A DNA stretch of 64,000 nucleotides from Echinicola vietnamensis DSM 17526 (lineage in GTDB: Bacteria; Bacteroidota; Bacteroidia; Cytophagales; Cyclobacteriaceae). Below, piece by piece: positions 9,257 to 17,705 of the stretch (position 1 is the stretch's first letter; each line of letters begins with the position of its first letter). The position numbers and the translations under genes were made by a program. The DNA lies in assembly GCF_000325705.1 (NCBI RefSeq), contig NC_019904.1:1372001-1436000 (forward strand). Direction: 5' to 3'. A model generated the notes under the pieces. It saw only the letters and a program-made list of their open reading frames with translations. It had not been told where the DNA came from and did no database searches.

Positions 9257-10243
9257 TCAGAAGTTGATGATCACCAAAAGGGTCATCCCTGAAATGATCA
9301 CCCATAAGATACTCGCTTGTCCGAGTACACGTAATCCCCCTGCAAGCAGCAGTTTTTTTGACAGTCCACAGCCGATAAGGAAGATGGACAGGCACAGTGC
9401 CGTATGCGACAGCTGGTGAATGAGCGTGACCATCCAATTTGCCATTGGCAGGTAACTGTTTGCCAAAACAGCCAAGATAAAAAAGCCGATGAAATAAGGT
9501 ATTTTGATGTTTCCTTTTCCCTTTCCGAAGGTCATTGCAGCCACAAAGGTCACAGGAATAATCCATAAGGCTCGCGCCAATTTTACCGTCGTTGCGATAT
9601 GGAGGGCTTCCTTTCCGTACTGGCTGGCGGCACCCACCACGGAGCTGGTGTCATGAATGGCGATGGCGCACCACGTGCCAAATTCCCCAGCGCTGAGCCC
9701 TAGGAATTTTCCGATTGGCGGAAACAGGAACAAGGCCAGGGAGTTCAGCACAAAGACGGCACCTAGAGCCATGGAAATTTGATGCTGTCGTGCGTGGATC
9801 GCTGGGGATACGGCAGCAATGGCGCTGCCCCCGCAAATGGCCGTGCCCACTGCTACCAATAGCGAGGTCTTGCGGTCTATTTTCAGGAACTTTCCCAAGG
9901 TTAGCCCAAGTGCCAATGTGCAGCATATGGCGATGATGGTCATGGCGAAGCCTGATTTACCTGCTTGAAGGGCATCTGCTGCTCCGATGCCAAACCCCAA
10001 GCCAACTACCGCAAATTGTAGCAGATAGTCCGTTGCTTTGGTCCTTGCTGTGGCGTAGGGCGTGCCTAGGAGATTGGCAAATAGCAGACCCATCACCAAG
10101 GCCAGTGGAGCCGTCATGCCGGGAAGAAGGCATATCAACCCTGCCACCCAAAATAAAATTTCCCGAATGGTCAGGCCACGGTCCAGCAGTTGTTGGATGC
10201 TTCTAATGCGAATAAGACTGAACTTTGCTTTCTCCATGTCCAT
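9257..10243 (-). CDS. YeiH/UPF0324 family putative sulfate exporter
   Basis: A 328-aa protein with about ten hydrophobic segments, typical of the YeiH (UPF0324, Cons_hypoth698) family of inner-membrane proteins. Family motifs include the Gly-rich AICGGSAIAAVSPAI segment near the middle and GVGFGIG-like helices. The substrate is usually listed as sulfate but is weakly established. It lies 72 bp downstream of a LysR gene in the same direction, which is the common arrangement for this exporter. A small palindrome in that gap may be the regulator's site. Start codons at residues 1 and 3 are equally possible. Confidence 0.87.
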   Translation of the reverse strand: MDMEKAKFSLIRIRSIQQLLDRGLTIREILFWVAGLICLLPGMTAPLALVMGLLFANLLGTPYATARTKATDYLLQFAVVGLGFGIGAADALQAGKSGFAMTIIAICCTLALGLTLGKFLKIDRKTSLLVAVGTAICGGSAIAAVSPAIHARQHQISMALGAVFVLNSLALFLFPPIGKFLGLSAGEFGTWCAIAIHDTSSVVGAASQYGKEALHIATTVKLARALWIIPVTFVAAMTFGKGKGNIKIPYFIGFFILAVLANSYLPMANWMVTLIHQLSHTALCLSIFLIGCGLSKKLLLAGGLRVLGQASILWVIISGMTLLVIINF

Positions 10244-10263
10244 AACTCCTGTTTTGTACAGTG

Positions 10264-10283
10264 CAAAAATATTCTTTCAGAAT
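10264..10283 (-). promoter_or_regulatory. Candidate yeiH promoter and LysR operator
   Basis: On the minus strand TATTTTTG occupies 10264-10271 and fits the -7 element. Adjoining it is the palindrome ATTCT-TTC-AGAAT at 10271-10283, which also satisfies the T-N11-A spacing seen in LysR-type sites. It sits in the 72-bp gap between lysR and yeiH. Confidence 0.35.
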
Positions 10284-10315
10284 GGACAAATGAAATTGCT
10301 TTTGGCAATGATCGA

Positions 10316-11209
10316 TTACCTGAAGTTATGGCGATGGGCAAATTTCATGAATAAATCAGCAATTCCTTCTTTGGCACCATGAGGCTGGATAAATAGAAAA
10401 GAGCGTTCTATGGACAATTGGTCGATATCGATGACCGTAAATTTTTTGCTATGAAGCTCTTCCAATACTGTAAAAACGGATAGAAAGGCCATGGCATTAG
10501 AATTCATCAGGTATCCTTTGATGCTTTCGGTGCTGCCCAGCTGCATTTCTTTTTGGAGTTGGCCCAGCTTTACCCCCAGAGGTTTCAGCGCATGGGCAAT
10601 GACTTCCAAGGTGCCTGATCCGGGCTCTCGGAGCAGCAAGGGGATTTTTAGCAATTCGGGGATGCTAAGGGATTCTTTTTTGGCCAAGGGATGATCTGCA
10701 CGGGCGATCAGCAAGATTTCATCCTTGGTAAACTCGGTGTATTTAAACTGGGATTGTTTGGTCTGTCCTTCGATGATGCCCAAGTCGATTTCCCCTTGGT
10801 CCAGCGCCTTTCCGATCTGTTCGGTATTATCTGTGCTCAAGCTTAGGCGGATATCGGAAAATTTCTCATGAAATGCCGCCAAGATAGGAGGCAACACATA
10901 TTGGGCAATGGTGGTGCTGGCGCCGATGCGGAGTTCGCCGCGATGGTCCTTGGTAAAGTGATTGAGCTCAAACTCCAAGTCTCGATAGATGGCAAAAATC
11001 TGCTCAGCATGCTCAAAAAGCGTTTCTCCAGCGGGCGTCAGGGATATTTTGCTTCCTTGGCGATCAAAAAGTTTGACCTGATAGTGCAGTTCGATCTGTC
11101 TGATATGCTTGGTGACGGCAGGCTGGGAAATGTAAAGCTCTTCTGCAGCTTTGGTGAAGTTCAGTCGCTTGGCGACCGTATGGAAAACCTGAAGTCTAAA
11201 ATCAAACAT
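10316..11209 (-). CDS. LysR family transcriptional regulator
   Basis: A 297-aa LysR-type regulator. The N-terminal winged helix-turn-helix has the typical LNFTKAAEELYISQPAVTKH pattern within residues 16-36, followed by a linker helix. A periplasmic-binding-protein-like effector domain covers about 90-290 (IGASTTIAQYVLP at its start). It resembles the CysB/CbbR branch. The gene is immediately upstream of yeiH on the same strand and is the likely regulator of that exporter. The effector is unknown. It follows the lytic transglycosylase gene by 45 bp, so it may also be reached by read-through. Confidence 0.92.
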   Translation of the reverse strand: MFDFRLQVFHTVAKRLNFTKAAEELYISQPAVTKHIRQIELHYQVKLFDRQGSKISLTPAGETLFEHAEQIFAIYRDLEFELNHFTKDHRGELRIGASTTIAQYVLPPILAAFHEKFSDIRLSLSTDNTEQIGKALDQGEIDLGIIEGQTKQSQFKYTEFTKDEILLIARADHPLAKKESLSIPELLKIPLLLREPGSGTLEVIAHALKPLGVKLGQLQKEMQLGSTESIKGYLMNSNAMAFLSVFTVLEELHSKKFTVIDIDQLSIERSFLFIQPHGAKEGIADLFMKFAHRHNFR

Positions 11210-11254
11210 GATGAGGAATCGTTAGCGCTTTTCTTTGCGGGTGTTGCCTTGGGC

Positions 11255-12211
11255 TCAATCTGCGGGAAGTTTGATATGGTATTCCCGGCCTTTTTTTACG
11301 GTGAGCTTTGGGGTTCGGAGCCAAGGATTGTAAATCTTTAGCTGTTTATAGTTGGTGCCGTTTTTTAGGGCCCATTCGGCCAAGTCCTTTACCGAACTTT
11401 TGATGACGAGGGTTTTCAGGGCAGGCATATGGTAATAATCCTCTTCCTTAAGCTCAAAACCGTACTTTTCTGGATGCTCGAAAATCTCCTTAAACGCCAA
11501 AATTCTGAACATATACCGACCCGTCTCTTCATTTAGCAACAGCTCATAATAGTCCGGCTGCTGCTGGTCATTCATCCTTCGTCGTAAACCGGCTTGGCCG
11601 ATGTTGTAGCTGGCCGCCACGCTGGTCCATTTGCCAAATTTCGCATAAGACTGCTGCAGGTACTTGCAGGCGGCATGGGTTGCCTTCTCAAAATCATAGC
11701 GTTCATCCACTTCGCGTGTGACCTCTAAGCCAAAATCCTTGGCGGTACCCTCCATAAATTGCCAAAATCCGCGTGCTCCAGCCGGGGAGACTACATTTTG
11801 AAGGCCCGATTCGATCATGGCCACATACTTAAAATCCTCCGGGATGTTATAGTCTGCCAGGATTTTTTCGATGGTTGGTAGGTACTTTGCTGATCGCTTC
11901 ATCATCAGGAGCATATTGGATTCCCAGAAAGCATTCACGTATACCTCCCGTTCAAAACGCTCCTTGATGTCCATTTCTTTTAGCGGAACCGGTTCACCTG
12001 CAAAGGTCAATTTCTCGGGAAGGTCAAAGAGCGTTACCCGAGGGGTGGACTCGGCATCATTTGAGGTAGGTTTTGGCCAGAAATAGTTTCCTGAAGATTC
12101 GCGGGAAGTGTTGGCATCATCAGATACGACTTCCATCCGGCTTCGGATAAGTAACACAAAAAGTACGGCCACCAGGCCGTACAGGATATATGCATGAATA
12201 TTTTTCACCAC
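11255..12211 (-). CDS. Membrane-anchored lytic transglycosylase
   Basis: A 318-aa protein with one N-terminal membrane segment (about residues 7-23) and a periplasmic SLT (family 1) transglycosylase domain at roughly 105-230. Catalytic Glu134 is in AMIESGLQN. The motifs GARGFWQFM and AASYNIGQAGLRR, which line the peptidoglycan groove, are present. The tail has a short LysM-like segment ending KKGREYHIKLP. It starts with GTG, overlapping the upstream stop by 1 bp; a second GTG follows directly. It probably cleaves glycan strands during wall remodelling. Confidence 0.88.
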   Translation of the reverse strand: MVKNIHAYILYGLVAVLFVLLIRSRMEVVSDDANTSRESSGNYFWPKPTSNDAESTPRVTLFDLPEKLTFAGEPVPLKEMDIKERFEREVYVNAFWESNMLLMMKRSAKYLPTIEKILADYNIPEDFKYVAMIESGLQNVVSPAGARGFWQFMEGTAKDFGLEVTREVDERYDFEKATHAACKYLQQSYAKFGKWTSVAASYNIGQAGLRRRMNDQQQPDYYELLLNEETGRYMFRILAFKEIFEHPEKYGFELKEEDYYHMPALKTLVIKSSVKDLAEWALKNGTNYKQLKIYNPWLRTPKLTVKKGREYHIKLPAD

Positions 12212-12942
12212 TAGAAATTTGGGGAGAGTAAATACTTGTTATAGAACTCATCGATGGCCTCAACGGCCTCGGTAGCCGTGTCCACCAGCGTAAACAGTTC
12301 CATGTCTTCAGGACTGATATTGATGTGCCTTTCCAGCATGATGGTTTTGATCCATTCGATTAATCCTTCCCAGAATTCTTTACCAACCAGGATAATGGGA
12401 AATTTTCCAGTTTTCTTGGTTTGTACCAATGTCAGGGCTTCAAACAGCTCATCCATGGTACCGAATCCTCCCGGCAAAACGATAAATCCTTGGGCATATT
12501 TTACGAACATTACCTTGCGGACAAAGAAATAATCAAATGTGATCAGTTTGTCCTGGTCAATGTACATGTTGTTAAACTGTTCGAAAGGCAGCTGGATATT
12601 GAGTCCCACCGATTTTCCTTTTTCGGAGTGAGCTCCTTTGTTACCGGCTTCCATGATTCCGGGGCCGCCACCGGTGATCACGCCATAGCCGTGCCTGACC
12701 AGTTTGGCAGCGATCTCTTCGGCTATTTTATAGTATTTGTTGTCCTGAGGGGTACGGGCAGAGCCAAAGATGGAAACGCATGGGCCTATTTTTGCCAGCT
12801 TCTCGAAGCCCTCCACAAATTCTGACATTACCTTAAAGATCACCCAGGAGTTGGCACTTTTGATCTCACTCCAGTCTTTTTCCTTAAAAGCTTTACGGAT
12901 TCTCTCTTCTTCTAAATTGGTTTTTTCTGATTCTTCGCTCAT
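12211..12942 (-). CDS. LOG family protein (TIGR00730, Rossmann fold)
   Basis: A 243-aa protein of the LOG/YgdH family, whose studied members release free base from nucleoside 5'-monophosphates (phosphoribohydrolase activity). The two signature motifs are present: GGGPGIMEA at 91-99 and PGGFGTMDE at 157-165, which form the nucleotide and catalytic site. The acidic N-terminal extension is common in Bacteroidota members. Its TAG stop shares a base with the GTG start of the transglycosylase, so the two are probably co-transcribed. The physiological substrate here is unknown. Confidence 0.88.
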   Translation of the reverse strand: MSEESEKTNLEEERIRKAFKEKDWSEIKSANSWVIFKVMSEFVEGFEKLAKIGPCVSIFGSARTPQDNKYYKIAEEIAAKLVRHGYGVITGGGPGIMEAGNKGAHSEKGKSVGLNIQLPFEQFNNMYIDQDKLITFDYFFVRKVMFVKYAQGFIVLPGGFGTMDELFEALTLVQTKKTGKFPIILVGKEFWEGLIEWIKTIMLERHINISPEDMELFTLVDTATEAVEAIDEFYNKYLLSPNF

Positions 12943-13192
12943 AACTTTTGGACTGATGTTAAAAAACTAATACGATAGAAACGACTAAAAGTGGTTACTT
13001 TCAGGTACTAAATTTAATTTTTTTGATGATAAATAGAAAATGGATGCTGGATTTATCCGGAGCTTGAGAATGGGTTTTTTGGCTAATGATCTCAATGTCA
13101 GTGATAAAGCAGTCCTTTTGATGTGAAGGCTCCATTCCAAGATGAATTCATCCTAACAGGGCAAAAAAAGATTCCGTCTGCAAAAATAACTG

Positions 13193-13223
13193 TTGTAAAT
13201 ATTCTGCCATTCGAGTACTTTCG
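13193..13223 (+). promoter_or_regulatory. Promoter of the ykgJ-like gene
   Basis: TTG at 13193-13195, a 20-bp spacer, then TACTTTCG at 13216-13223. This is one base off the TAnnTTTG consensus with ideal spacing. It lies inside the longest possible reading frame of the downstream gene, which argues for the later ATG at 13243. Confidence 0.55.
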
Positions 13224-13242
13224 TGCGCTTTTATGTACCTGT

Positions 13243-13836
13243 ATGAATTTAATACAAAAATCCCTTGCCGTCAATGAACTTTTCAACGACCTAGCCATAG
13301 AAATCCAGCAGTTTAACGAACAGGGCCGGCTTACCTGTCTCACAGGATGCGGAAGATGCTGCGCCAACCCAAACGTACCGGCCACGGTATTGGAGTTTTT
13401 GCCCTTGGCCTTTGAGCTGTACCAAACCGGCAAGGCAGAGGCGTTCCTTACCCAGCTGGTAGAAGCGGGTGATGAGCGCTATTGCGTGGTGCTTCAGCAG
13501 ATGAGCATTGCCGGAAGTGGCGGGCTATGCGGACAGTATGCGCATCGTGGATTGATCTGTCGGCTCTTCGGGGCTTCAGCTAGGCGAAACAGGGAAGGGA
13601 AAAAGGAGCTGATTACCTGTAAACTGATAAAAGAAGAAAAGAAGGATCAGTACCAAGCAGTAAGTGTAGCCATCCAGGATGGACTGCATGTGCCCGCTAG
13701 TGCAGATTATTATACCCGTTTATACGCGATTGATTTTCACTTGGCCGAGCAACAGTTTCCCATCAATCTGGCCATAAGAAAAGCCTTGGAAGCGGTGTTT
13801 TCATTTTATTACTACATTGAAGGAGAGGCGGTATAA
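13243..13836 (+). CDS. YkgJ family cysteine-cluster protein
   Basis: The protein of 197 aa (from the chosen start) belongs to the YkgJ/UPF0153 family, a putative metal- or Fe-S-binding cysteine-cluster family. The cluster is Cys32-x3-Cys36-x2-Cys39-Cys40 in the segment LTCLTGCGRCC. Further Cys residues occur in GGLCGQYAHRGLICRLFG and LITC. The frame is open upstream to 13123, but those 40 residues have low-complexity character and contain the promoter, so the ATG at 13243 is preferred. The biochemical role of the family is unknown. Confidence 0.82.
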   Translation: MNLIQKSLAVNELFNDLAIEIQQFNEQGRLTCLTGCGRCCANPNVPATVLEFLPLAFELYQTGKAEAFLTQLVEAGDERYCVVLQQMSIAGSGGLCGQYAHRGLICRLFGASARRNREGKKELITCKLIKEEKKDQYQAVSVAIQDGLHVPASADYYTRLYAIDFHLAEQQFPINLAIRKALEAVFSFYYYIEGEAV

Positions 13837-13912
13837 ATTTTTAAAGCATGGTTTTTGATGTATATTGTATTGAATTTATCTCACAGAAATTATTTTTCAT
13901 TATAACCGAACT

Positions 13913-14275
13913 ATGATGCTTAACTTCTCTGAAATTATCAATACGGTAAAAAAACTCATCGAAGTAAAGATTCAGATGCTCAAGAGGGACGTGCAGGATG
14001 AGCTTTCTGCCGTCATTACGAGAGTGGCCATTCTTTCGATGATGGTCATTGTCTCGGTATTGATTCTGCTTTTTGGAAGCATTGCCCTTGCCTTTTATTT
14101 TGCAGAGCTTACCTATTCCAATTCACTTGGATTTTTGTATGTAGGCCTCATATATTTGGGAATCCTGATTTTCCTTTACATCATCAAAGATTCCAAAGGA
14201 ATCCAGCGTAATGTTGGTGCTGTGCTGAACACGTTCCTTTTCTTTCGCAAAAAAAACAGTGGTGACAATGAGTAA
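13913..14275 (+). CDS. Phage-holin-III-like membrane protein
   Basis: A 120-aa protein resembling the holin superfamily III/Actinobacterial holin-X group (PF07332-like), which in most genomes is not phage-linked. An amphipathic N-terminal helix (about 1-35) is followed by two hydrophobic hairpin segments (about 37-65 and 72-97) and a short basic tail. The last codons overlap the next gene (ATGAGTAA), indicating coupled translation. No lysis genes or phage genes are nearby, so an envelope role is more likely than lysis. Confidence 0.7.
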   Translation: MMLNFSEIINTVKKLIEVKIQMLKRDVQDELSAVITRVAILSMMVIVSVLILLFGSIALAFYFAELTYSNSLGFLYVGLIYLGILIFLYIIKDSKGIQRNVGAVLNTFLFFRKKNSGDNE

Positions 14276-14633
14276 AGCAGATCTTAAAAAACAAGAAGAG
14301 GACCTGGAAAGGCAACTGGACCAGCAGCTTGGGCTTTTAAAGCAAGAATCCGTTTCTTGGGCCAAAGTGGGCGGTGCTGTGATGGCAGGAAGTATGCTTA
14401 TTTACGGCACTAAAAAATTGTTTAAGGGCAAAAAAAAGAAGCCTAAAAAGCACGCTAAAAAAGCCAAAAGCAGTAGCCAAGAGCCCGAGGATTATATAGT
14501 GAAGACAAAACCAAAAAAATCTTCGTTTGCAGGTGGCTTGGGCAAGCGTCTCTTTATGGTCGCCTTATCTTTAGGCCAAGCTAAGTTGGTCGATGTACTG
14601 TCCAAGCAAGCGAATGATGCCAAGAAAAAGTAA
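14268..14633 (+). CDS. Lys-rich single-helix membrane protein, unknown function
   Basis: A 121-aa protein not matched to a named family. An acidic/Gln-rich N-terminal coiled-coil stretch (about 1-30) leads into one short hydrophobic segment (VGGAVMAGSMLIYGTKKLF). A very Lys-rich linker and a second mildly hydrophobic region (LGKRLFMVALSLGQAKLVDVL) follow. The ATG at 14268 overlaps the holin-like stop by 8 bp; a GTG at 14259 in the same frame is less likely. The layout resembles small ribosome- or envelope-associated proteins such as ElaB/YqjD, but that is only an analogy. Confidence 0.65.
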   Translation: MSKADLKKQEEDLERQLDQQLGLLKQESVSWAKVGGAVMAGSMLIYGTKKLFKGKKKKPKKHAKKAKSSSQEPEDYIVKTKPKKSSFAGGLGKRLFMVALSLGQAKLVDVLSKQANDAKKK

Positions 14634-15399
14634 ACCGGTTATTGCCACGGCATTAAATGACCTGCACAGAAATGGAATGAAAGGTGTGGCGCTGCTGATA
14701 GATCCGGAGAAATGCGGAGATGCAGAAGCGCTGGAGCACTTGGTTCGATTGGCCGCAGGTCATAAAGTGGATTTTATCTTTCTGGGCGGAAGCCTAATCG
14801 ATGATCATAACGTCGATGCCATTGTCCAGAAGATAAAGGGCTTGGCCAAAAAGATTCCGTTGGTGTTGTTTCCGGGAAATGTCATTCAGGTAACAGACAA
14901 GGCGGATGGGATCTTGTTTTTGTCATTGATATCGGGAAGAAATCCTGAATTGCTGATCGGCCAACAGGTGACCGCTGCTCCCTTGTTAGAGAAGTCTTCG
15001 CTGGAGGTGCTTCCCACGGGATATATGCTGGTCAATGACGGGCAAATCACGAGTGCCAGCTATATCAGCCAGACCATACCTTTGCCCAATGATAAGCCCG
15101 CTCTGGCCGTTGCGACAGCCTTGGCAGGTCAGTTTCTGGGGATGCAGTATTTTTTCCTCGATGCTGGCAGTGGCGCCAAAGTCCCGGTCAGCAAAGCGGT
15201 GATCCGAGCCGTCAGTAAGAAGGTAGATCGTCCGCTGATCGTGGGAGGAGGGATCGATTCGGTGGAAAAAGCAAGGGACGCTTGGGAAGCGGGGGCAGAC
15301 CTCATCGTCCTGGGCAATGGGGCAGAAAAAAACCCCGGCCTGCTGACCGAGGTAATTGACTTAGCAAATGTTTACAACGTATCACTGAACGTTAATTAG
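14614..15399 (+). CDS. Geranylgeranylglyceryl phosphate synthase family (PcrB/GGGPS)
   Basis: The protein (about 261 aa) belongs to the GGGPS/PcrB TIM-barrel family, which joins a polyprenyl diphosphate to sn-glycerol 1-phosphate. Visible motifs are LLIDPEK near the start, DFIFLGGSL, LFPGN and the phosphate-binding YFFLDAGSGA and IVGGGIDSVE segments. The start is placed at the tandem ATGs (14614 or 14617), where PRKSKP follows; an ATG at 14593 also exists. It overlaps the upstream gene by about 20 bp and the convergent AraC gene by 18 bp. Bacteroidota members are known to be group II enzymes; the exact chain length here is not visible. Confidence 0.9.
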   Translation: MMPRKSKPVIATALNDLHRNGMKGVALLIDPEKCGDAEALEHLVRLAAGHKVDFIFLGGSLIDDHNVDAIVQKIKGLAKKIPLVLFPGNVIQVTDKADGILFLSLISGRNPELLIGQQVTAAPLLEKSSLEVLPTGYMLVNDGQITSASYISQTIPLPNDKPALAVATALAGQFLGMQYFFLDAGSGAKVPVSKAVIRAVSKKVDRPLIVGGGIDSVEKARDAWEAGADLIVLGNGAEKNPGLLTEVIDLANVYNVSLNVN

Positions 15400-16311
15400 T
15401 GATTCTCTTCTTCTCATTTTGCCTGCTGGCAATCCGTACATCATCTTAAACCTTCTGCAGAAATAGGCTGTATCTTTATAGCCCACCTCTTTACCAATGT
15501 CGCGAATACTTTTCTTGGTAGTACGGAGTAGTTCTACTGCAGCTTCCATGCGTTGGTATTCGATGTAATCCTGCGGATTGATGCCGGTCAGCATTTTGAA
15601 GTATTGGCCTACATAGTCTTCGGATACATTGGCTACTTTGGCCAATACCTTGTTGGAAAGATCCCCACCGATGTTCTTTTTGATGTAATTGAACATGTCG
15701 ATCAAGCGTGGGTCTTTGAAATAAGTACTGTTCGTAGACATTTCTTCCACGAACAATCGGTTTTTCAAAATATGCCTTACCAATTCCACCACCAGCAGTT
15801 CCGTGTGGATTTTGATAGTTCGCTCTTTACCGGGGATATTTTGCTCGGATTCTTTGACCACATCCTCAATAATGGAGGCCAATCGATCGTTAAAACGGAT
15901 GATAAATGGCGGGATGCCGAGCGAATTGAAGAAATTCACGACATCGAAGACTTTAGCTTCGAAGGTCACCAATGTGATACAGTCCTCTTCAATGGATTTA
16001 ATGTCCTTAAAACTTATGGATTGTAAATGCTTCTTTTTGTTTTCCAAAAAGCTGTTGTTGGACATTTCATTTCTTTTGGTGGCTTGACCAAAGGAAACTT
16101 TGCATGCTCTTCCAGCGGGAATGAACAGTATTTCGCCTTCATTGACTAGTTCTTGCTCATCACCAAACTTTAGTGTTCCTTGATGTAATAGAATGACGGT
16201 GTTTTCAGGTTCTAAGTAGTCCGTCACGGTAATAGGTCGCTCTACTTTGTAGTTATTACCCCTCGTATACCGCACACCCACGGATTCTATGACTTTATTG
16301 TAATATTCCAT
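15382..16311 (-). CDS. AraC family transcriptional regulator
   Basis: A 309-aa regulator with an N-terminal cupin-like sensing region (TVILLHQGTLKFGDEQELVNEGEILFIPAG pattern, quoted here only by its ends) and a C-terminal AraC DNA-binding domain from about 205 to 300. Both helix-turn-helix units are visible: VLAKVANVSEDYVGQYFK and the second with IRDIGKEVGYKDTAYFCRRF. Its 3' end overlaps the convergent GGGPS gene by 18 bp. A minus-strand TAACTTTG at 16416-16423 may be its promoter. The target genes are unknown. Confidence 0.88.
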   Translation of the reverse strand: MEYYNKVIESVGVRYTRGNNYKVERPITVTDYLEPENTVILLHQGTLKFGDEQELVNEGEILFIPAGRACKVSFGQATKRNEMSNNSFLENKKKHLQSISFKDIKSIEEDCITLVTFEAKVFDVVNFFNSLGIPPFIIRFNDRLASIIEDVVKESEQNIPGKERTIKIHTELLVVELVRHILKNRLFVEEMSTNSTYFKDPRLIDMFNYIKKNIGGDLSNKVLAKVANVSEDYVGQYFKMLTGINPQDYIEYQRMEAAVELLRTTKKSIRDIGKEVGYKDTAYFCRRFKMMYGLPAGKMRRRESLINVQ

Positions 16312-16415
16312 GACAGATATTATTATGTTGATACCTGTAAAAGTATGACTTTTTTAGTTAGAATATAATAAATTTAACGAAAAATTCAACAACGGCCGAA
16401 TAATTATATGAATTT

Positions 16416-16423
16416 CAAAGTTA
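16416..16423 (-). promoter_or_regulatory. -7 element upstream of the AraC gene
   Basis: TAACTTTG on the minus strand matches TAnnTTTG about 105 bp upstream of the AraC start. No -33 TTG is seen at the right distance. Confidence 0.33.
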
Positions 16424-16450
16424 CGGGGGGACGATTTTGAATTTGTTTAT

Positions 16451-17590
16451 TTATCTTAATAAGTTACGGGATATAACTATTTTTTGAATTTCACTTGTTC
16501 CTTCGTAAATCTGGGTAATTTTGGCGTCTCTCATGAGTCTTTCTACATGATATTCTTTGACAAATCCATAGCCCCCATGGATTTGTACAGCTTCAATCGT
16601 CGTGTCCATGGCGACCTTGGAAGCGTACAATTTTGCCATGGCGCTGGCATGGGCGTATGATTCGCCTTGGTCTTTAAGCCAGGCAGCCTTCCAGACCAGC
16701 ATCCTGGCCGCTTCTATTTCCGTGGCCATATCCGCTAGTTTAAACTGAATGGCTTGATGCTGACTAATCGGCTTGCCAAACGCTTTCCGCTCCTTGGAGT
16801 ACGCCAAGGCCAGTTCATAGGCTCCAGCAGCGATTCCCAAGGCTTGGGCCGCTATTCCTATCCTTCCTCCATCCAGGCTGTGCATGGCGTAGGTAAAGCC
16901 AAAACCATCTTCTCCAATGCGATTTTCCAGAGGAACTTTCACGTCATTGAACATCAAGGAATGGGTGTCAGAGCCCCTGATGCCCAGTTTATCTTCTTTT
17001 TTCCCCACTTGAAATCCTTCCATATCTTTTTCCACGATAAAAGTGGAGATGCCTTTGTGCTTCAGCTCAGGGTTGGTTTGGGCCATGACCAAGTATACAC
17101 TGGCGGTGCCGCCGTTGGTGATCCAGTTTTTGGTGCCATTGAGGAGGTAATGGTCGCCGTGCTTTTCTGCCATGGTACGCTGGGAGGTGGCATCTGAGCC
17201 TGCTTCGGGCTCTGAAAGGCAGAAAGCGCCCAGTATTTCGCCTGCAGCCAAGGGTTTTAGGTATTTCTCTTTTTGCTGCTCAGAGCCATAATGTTCCAGT
17301 CCCCAGCATACCAAAGAGTTATTGACGGACATGGCCACCGCCGCGGAGGCATCGATTTTAGAGATTTCTTCGATGGCCAATACATAAGAAAGTGTATCCA
17401 TGCCCCCACCGTTGTATTGGGGAGCTACCATCATGCCCAAAAAGCCCAGTTCCCCCATTTGCTTAACCTGTTCGTGGGGAAAGGTGGCGTGAGTGTCCCG
17501 TTCAATTACACCGGGCAACAATGCAGATTTGGCGAATTCCCGAGCGGCCTCTTGGACGGCTAGGTGTTCTTCCGTTAGGGTAAAATTCAT
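16451..17590 (-). CDS. Acyl-CoA dehydrogenase (short/medium chain type)
   Basis: A 379-aa FAD-dependent acyl-CoA dehydrogenase acting in beta-oxidation or branched-chain amino acid breakdown. The chosen ATG begins MNFTLTEEHLAVQ, the normal N-terminus; the frame stays open about 110 codons upstream but that extension is Ser/Pro/Lys-rich and lacks family similarity. Signatures include AFCLSEPEAGSDA for FAD/substrate binding, GIRGSDTHSL, and the C-terminal IYEGTSEIQK with the catalytic Glu. The exact substrate is not readable. It stands alone downstream of a T9SS cargo gene on the same strand. Confidence 0.93.
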   Translation of the reverse strand: MNFTLTEEHLAVQEAAREFAKSALLPGVIERDTHATFPHEQVKQMGELGFLGMMVAPQYNGGGMDTLSYVLAIEEISKIDASAAVAMSVNNSLVCWGLEHYGSEQQKEKYLKPLAAGEILGAFCLSEPEAGSDATSQRTMAEKHGDHYLLNGTKNWITNGGTASVYLVMAQTNPELKHKGISTFIVEKDMEGFQVGKKEDKLGIRGSDTHSLMFNDVKVPLENRIGEDGFGFTYAMHSLDGGRIGIAAQALGIAAGAYELALAYSKERKAFGKPISQHQAIQFKLADMATEIEAARMLVWKAAWLKDQGESYAHASAMAKLYASKVAMDTTIEAVQIHGGYGFVKEYHVERLMRDAKITQIYEGTSEIQKIVISRNLLR

Positions 17591-17705
17591 GTGATTTGGG
17601 TTTACATTAAAATAGTGTAGGAATATAACGTAAAAAATGATAGGTAGCAATTGCTTGGGATCGATTAAGGGTTTTGGTGAGAAGAGGCCTTTTGAGCCTG
17701 CAAGG

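Noticed and set aside
13913..14633. A phage lysis cassette, suggested by the holin-like protein.
   Set aside because: No endolysin, structural or integrase gene is nearby, and the holin-III family is common outside phages; the neighbours are chromosomal metabolic genes.
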